Source of the DNA: Tetrahymena elliotti 4EA
Taxonomy: Eukaryota; Ciliophora; Oligohymenophorea; Hymenostomatida; Tetrahymenidae
Assembly (NCBI GenBank): GCA_000231825.2
Contig: JH720294.1
Coordinates: 195,158-259,157 of the forward strand
Direction: 5' to 3'
DNA length: 64,000 nucleotides
Under the pieces are notes generated by a model. That model made no database searches and was not told the DNA's origin. It was given only the letters and a program-made list of their open reading frames with translations. A program made the position numbers and the translations under genes. This document shows positions 61,009-64,000 of the stretch, in pieces. Numbering within the stretch: the first letter of the stretch is position 1; the number at the start of each line of letters is the position of its first letter.

Positions 61009-64000
61009 ATGAAAAAATTAGATAATTATAAGGCTTAAAATCAGCATATCAAATTGAGATAAAATAATAGTAACAAAAATGGTAAGCTGATTGATAATAG
61101 TGAATACTCTCTTTAGAATTTAGAAGAATCTATAGATGAGGGTTAACATAAATTTCAATAAATAGCTTTGAATAATACAAATGACCATTTTGATTTAGAT
61201 AGAGTTAACTTAAGATAAGAATCAACTTTAAGAACTGAAATAGTTCATGATTCTGTAGAAGAAGGAGGTTAATATATTCATATAGATTTAAATGGAAGCA
61301 GCAATAATAGATAAAATTTATAATTCAAGAGTAAAGATGATAGTCAATCTAACAAGCAAATAGCCCTTTCGACATTTAATGATTATCATTAATAGTTCTT
61401 AACCAATCAAAATATCAATTAGAATACATAACAAACAACATAAGTAGATATTAATTTGAATGACTAAGAGTAATAAGAAAGAAAGTAATAATTGATCTTG
61501 AAAAAGGGAGAAAATAATTAGCTCAATTTGAAAAGAGAGGTAGTTGTTATAAAAAATTAGTGATCAATATTTTTAAATCTTCATAAAATAATTCTAGGTT
61601 TCAGGAGGAGAATCTAAAAACTTAGTTAGTACTAACATAAAGTACTTGCAATCAAACGCTCATAGTTACTCTTAGTATGATGAAACTTCTAATGTAAATT
61701 AAAACTAAGATTTTGAAAGAAATTAGAGACACCATGGCACGTATTATATTTATATTTAATTAAATATAAAATATTTTTTAATATTAAAGAAAGAAGCTGA
61801 CTTTATTTAACCCATAAAGTTAACAAAATATTTAAGACAATTCGGTTGGTGAAAGATCTAACAGAGGAATAGTAAAGTAACACTTGAACTATGAATTCAT
61901 TAAATTTAATATTATTTAATTAAAAATTCTTTTATGAATTAATCAAATTTTTGAAGCAGATTACTTTTTAATTTGATATCCAAACAAACAAAGATAGATA
62001 GAAAGATAGAGGAGATCTCTCTAACTAAATTTTTTCCAACTTTATTAGATCATATTTACATTATTTTTTTTCTTTTTTGATATTTTTTATTTCGAGAGTA
62101 ACTTTTTTCTAATTTATTCTAACTGTAAATTATTTCTTTCATAAACATTATTTTATTTCAGAATTAACTTTTGATAAAATTAAGTAAAAAGCGCATCTTA
62201 CTTAATACATCAATATAAATTGTTTATTTTTTAGATAACAAATTATATTAAGCCAAAAAATAATTTTATAAAATAAATAATAGAAAATTTAAAAATTATT
62301 TATTTCTAAAAGTTATAATCTTTTTTTTTGAAGTAATTTAAAGAATAGAATAAGGGTGAGTAATGTTACTCTGAGTTATTTTGATAGAATTAAGCTTATG
62401 GCTTCAGTAAAACAAAAAATAAAAAAATTCTTTGATAACAGGACCACTTATGGTTTGACAAGATAGCTTAACAATGTTACAAGGAATTATATTAATGACT
62501 CTAGTGATTACCATGTAGATAAAAAAACAGGATCTAATTTCTGCATTAGCATATTTACTAACTTTTTATACAAATTATATCTTTTATCACAATTATACAA
62601 ATTACCTCTGTTTGATCCTGAAAGTAGAATTAAAGTCATATTTAACTCTATTATAGTCACTTATAACTGCTTTTACTTATTTATTATATCACTTAAAGTA
62701 TTCTTTTCTGCTGATTTCGGTCACAATGCTGAACTATTTCATGAAATCGCCATTACAGCTTGGGTTATTGAAATGGTTATGGAAATGAATACAGCTATGT
62801 ATCACAATCATTTTTTTGTCACAGACAGAAGAGTAATTATGAGGCTTTATTTCAAAGAGTACTTTTTCTATGAAATTCTACCACTAATTTTTGAAGGAAG
62901 GACTTCTGAAAATATATATTTGAATATAGCACTCCATCTTCCTCTTCTCCTCAAAATAAAAGGAATGATGATAAACTTAGAAAAGCTTGAGTTTTATATT
63001 CTGCAACTTATAAATAAGCAACACATGTTTTTACTATTTAAGCTAATTATGCAAATGTTGCTGCTTAGTCATATAGTAGCATGTCTTTGGAACTGTGTAG
63101 CTTATATAGAATAAAAAATAATGGGAAGAGGTTATACTTGGTATGAATCTAGTCATATCATTGATGGTAATTGGTGGAAAACTTACCTTTATGCATAATA
63201 CTGGGCATTTACAACTATGAAAAATGTAGGGACAGTACCTAATACAGAGGCTGAATTAGTTTTCACTTCTATTTGTATGATTCTATCATGTATTGCCTTC
63301 GGTTATCTCCTTAATGCAATTGGAAATATTATTTAAGATATGGCTTAAAAAGATGAAAATTATAAAAAAGATTTGAGTGTACTCAATTCTTACATGAAAA
63401 GAAGAGAAATTAATTTGTATTTTTTATTTTATTTTTAAAAAAAATATTTTTAATCATGTTTTTAATATCTATATATCAGAGGTTTAAAGAGAAGAGCCAA
63501 TATAGAGCTTAAAAAATTCTATGAGCATTAAAGCAAAGAATAGTTTTCTGTTGAAAAAGAAATTATTGGGAAACTTAATTAAAATATGTCTAATGAAATA
63601 CAAATCTAATCTTCAAAGAAAATTTTGTAAAATTTCCCCTTTTTTTACAAGCTTTTCTCTGAGTAAACAATCATGAAATTATATGGGATCATGGAAGAAG
63701 TTATCTTAGCACCTTCCTAAATTGTATTTGATCAAAACAATTTTGTTGATGAAAGCTACAGTGTCTACTTAATTGTAAAAGGAAGTGGTAAATTATAAAT
63801 TAAATATTTACTTTTTACAAAATAATTTTCTTTGAGCTTCTGCTACAATTATTTTAATTAATCAAATAAGTGCTATATTATGCAGAAACATTAGCAGCCC
63901 ATGAAGAAGAAAATTACAATCTTTAAACTCTACCTACTATGTATTAGTAATATTAATAAGAAAAAATACCAGTATTCCATTTTTTTTTATTTTAGAGAAA
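61009..64000 (+). CDS. Channel 5: CNBD cation channel, cut by the window edge
   Basis: The 5' two thirds of a fifth paralogue. Exons, in phase, are 61009-61539, 61598-61740, 61790-61871, 62344-63416, 63480-63787, 63871-63946 and one beginning at 63996. The N-terminus is Asn/Gln-rich and spread over three exons, where the other channels use one. Membrane landmarks are KVIFNSIIVTYNCFYLFIIS (S1), LLLKIKGMMINLEKLEFY (S4-like) and the pore loop YWAFTTMKNVGTVPNTEAE, with NVGT in place of TVGYG. C-linker exon 63480-63787 is 308 bases long, exactly as in channels 3 and 4. The window ends inside the CNBD, so the cassette, zinc knuckle and C-terminal motif, expected from the paralogues, are not visible. 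Confidence 0.88.

Overview
This window reads as nuclear DNA of a ciliate, most likely Tetrahymena or a close relative. It is very AT-rich. Long reading frames open only if TAA and TAG are glutamine and TGA is the sole stop. Introns are short, AT-rich and GT-AG. All gene models below were made by eye under that code, so exon borders are given only where the phase could be followed.

Layout. Bases 1-6150 are a degenerate tandem array of roughly 300-base units, interrupted by a decayed minus-strand gene. Bases 6150-10800 hold a possible terminal exon (minus) and a broken plus-strand gene. Next come three plus-strand paralogues of an OFA/monocarboxylate-type major facilitator transporter (10798-12784, 22086-24143, 25051-26745). 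The first two are separated by a 9.3 kb gene-poor stretch full of small local duplications, including a triplicated tRNA-like unit. A tRNA-Met(CAU) gene lies between the second and third.

The right half is dominated by five paralogous six-helix cation channels with a C-linker and cyclic-nucleotide-binding-like domain. Two are on the minus strand (27322-32226 and 33629-38188) and three on the plus strand (48157-53334, 54280-59418, and 61009 to the window edge). Between the two orientations sit three conserved single-copy eukaryotic genes: a KxDL-family BORC/BLOC-1 subunit (KXD1), the spliceosome-associated G-patch protein GPATCH1, and ER membrane complex subunit EMC1. A small 99-residue gene lies between channels 4 and 5, and a small broken gene lies between channels 1 and 2.

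The most notable observation is the channel family. All five share an exon skeleton. The four whose C-termini are in the window carry a CCHC zinc knuckle directly after the CNBD and a conserved aromatic C-terminal motif. Across the family the selectivity filter has drifted away from GYG, and the phosphate-binding cassette lacks its usual Glu and Arg. This looks like a lineage-specific, tandemly expanded channel family with unusual gating and selectivity. It has no link to neighbouring pathways that I can see; the transporters and housekeeping genes appear to be unrelated neighbours.
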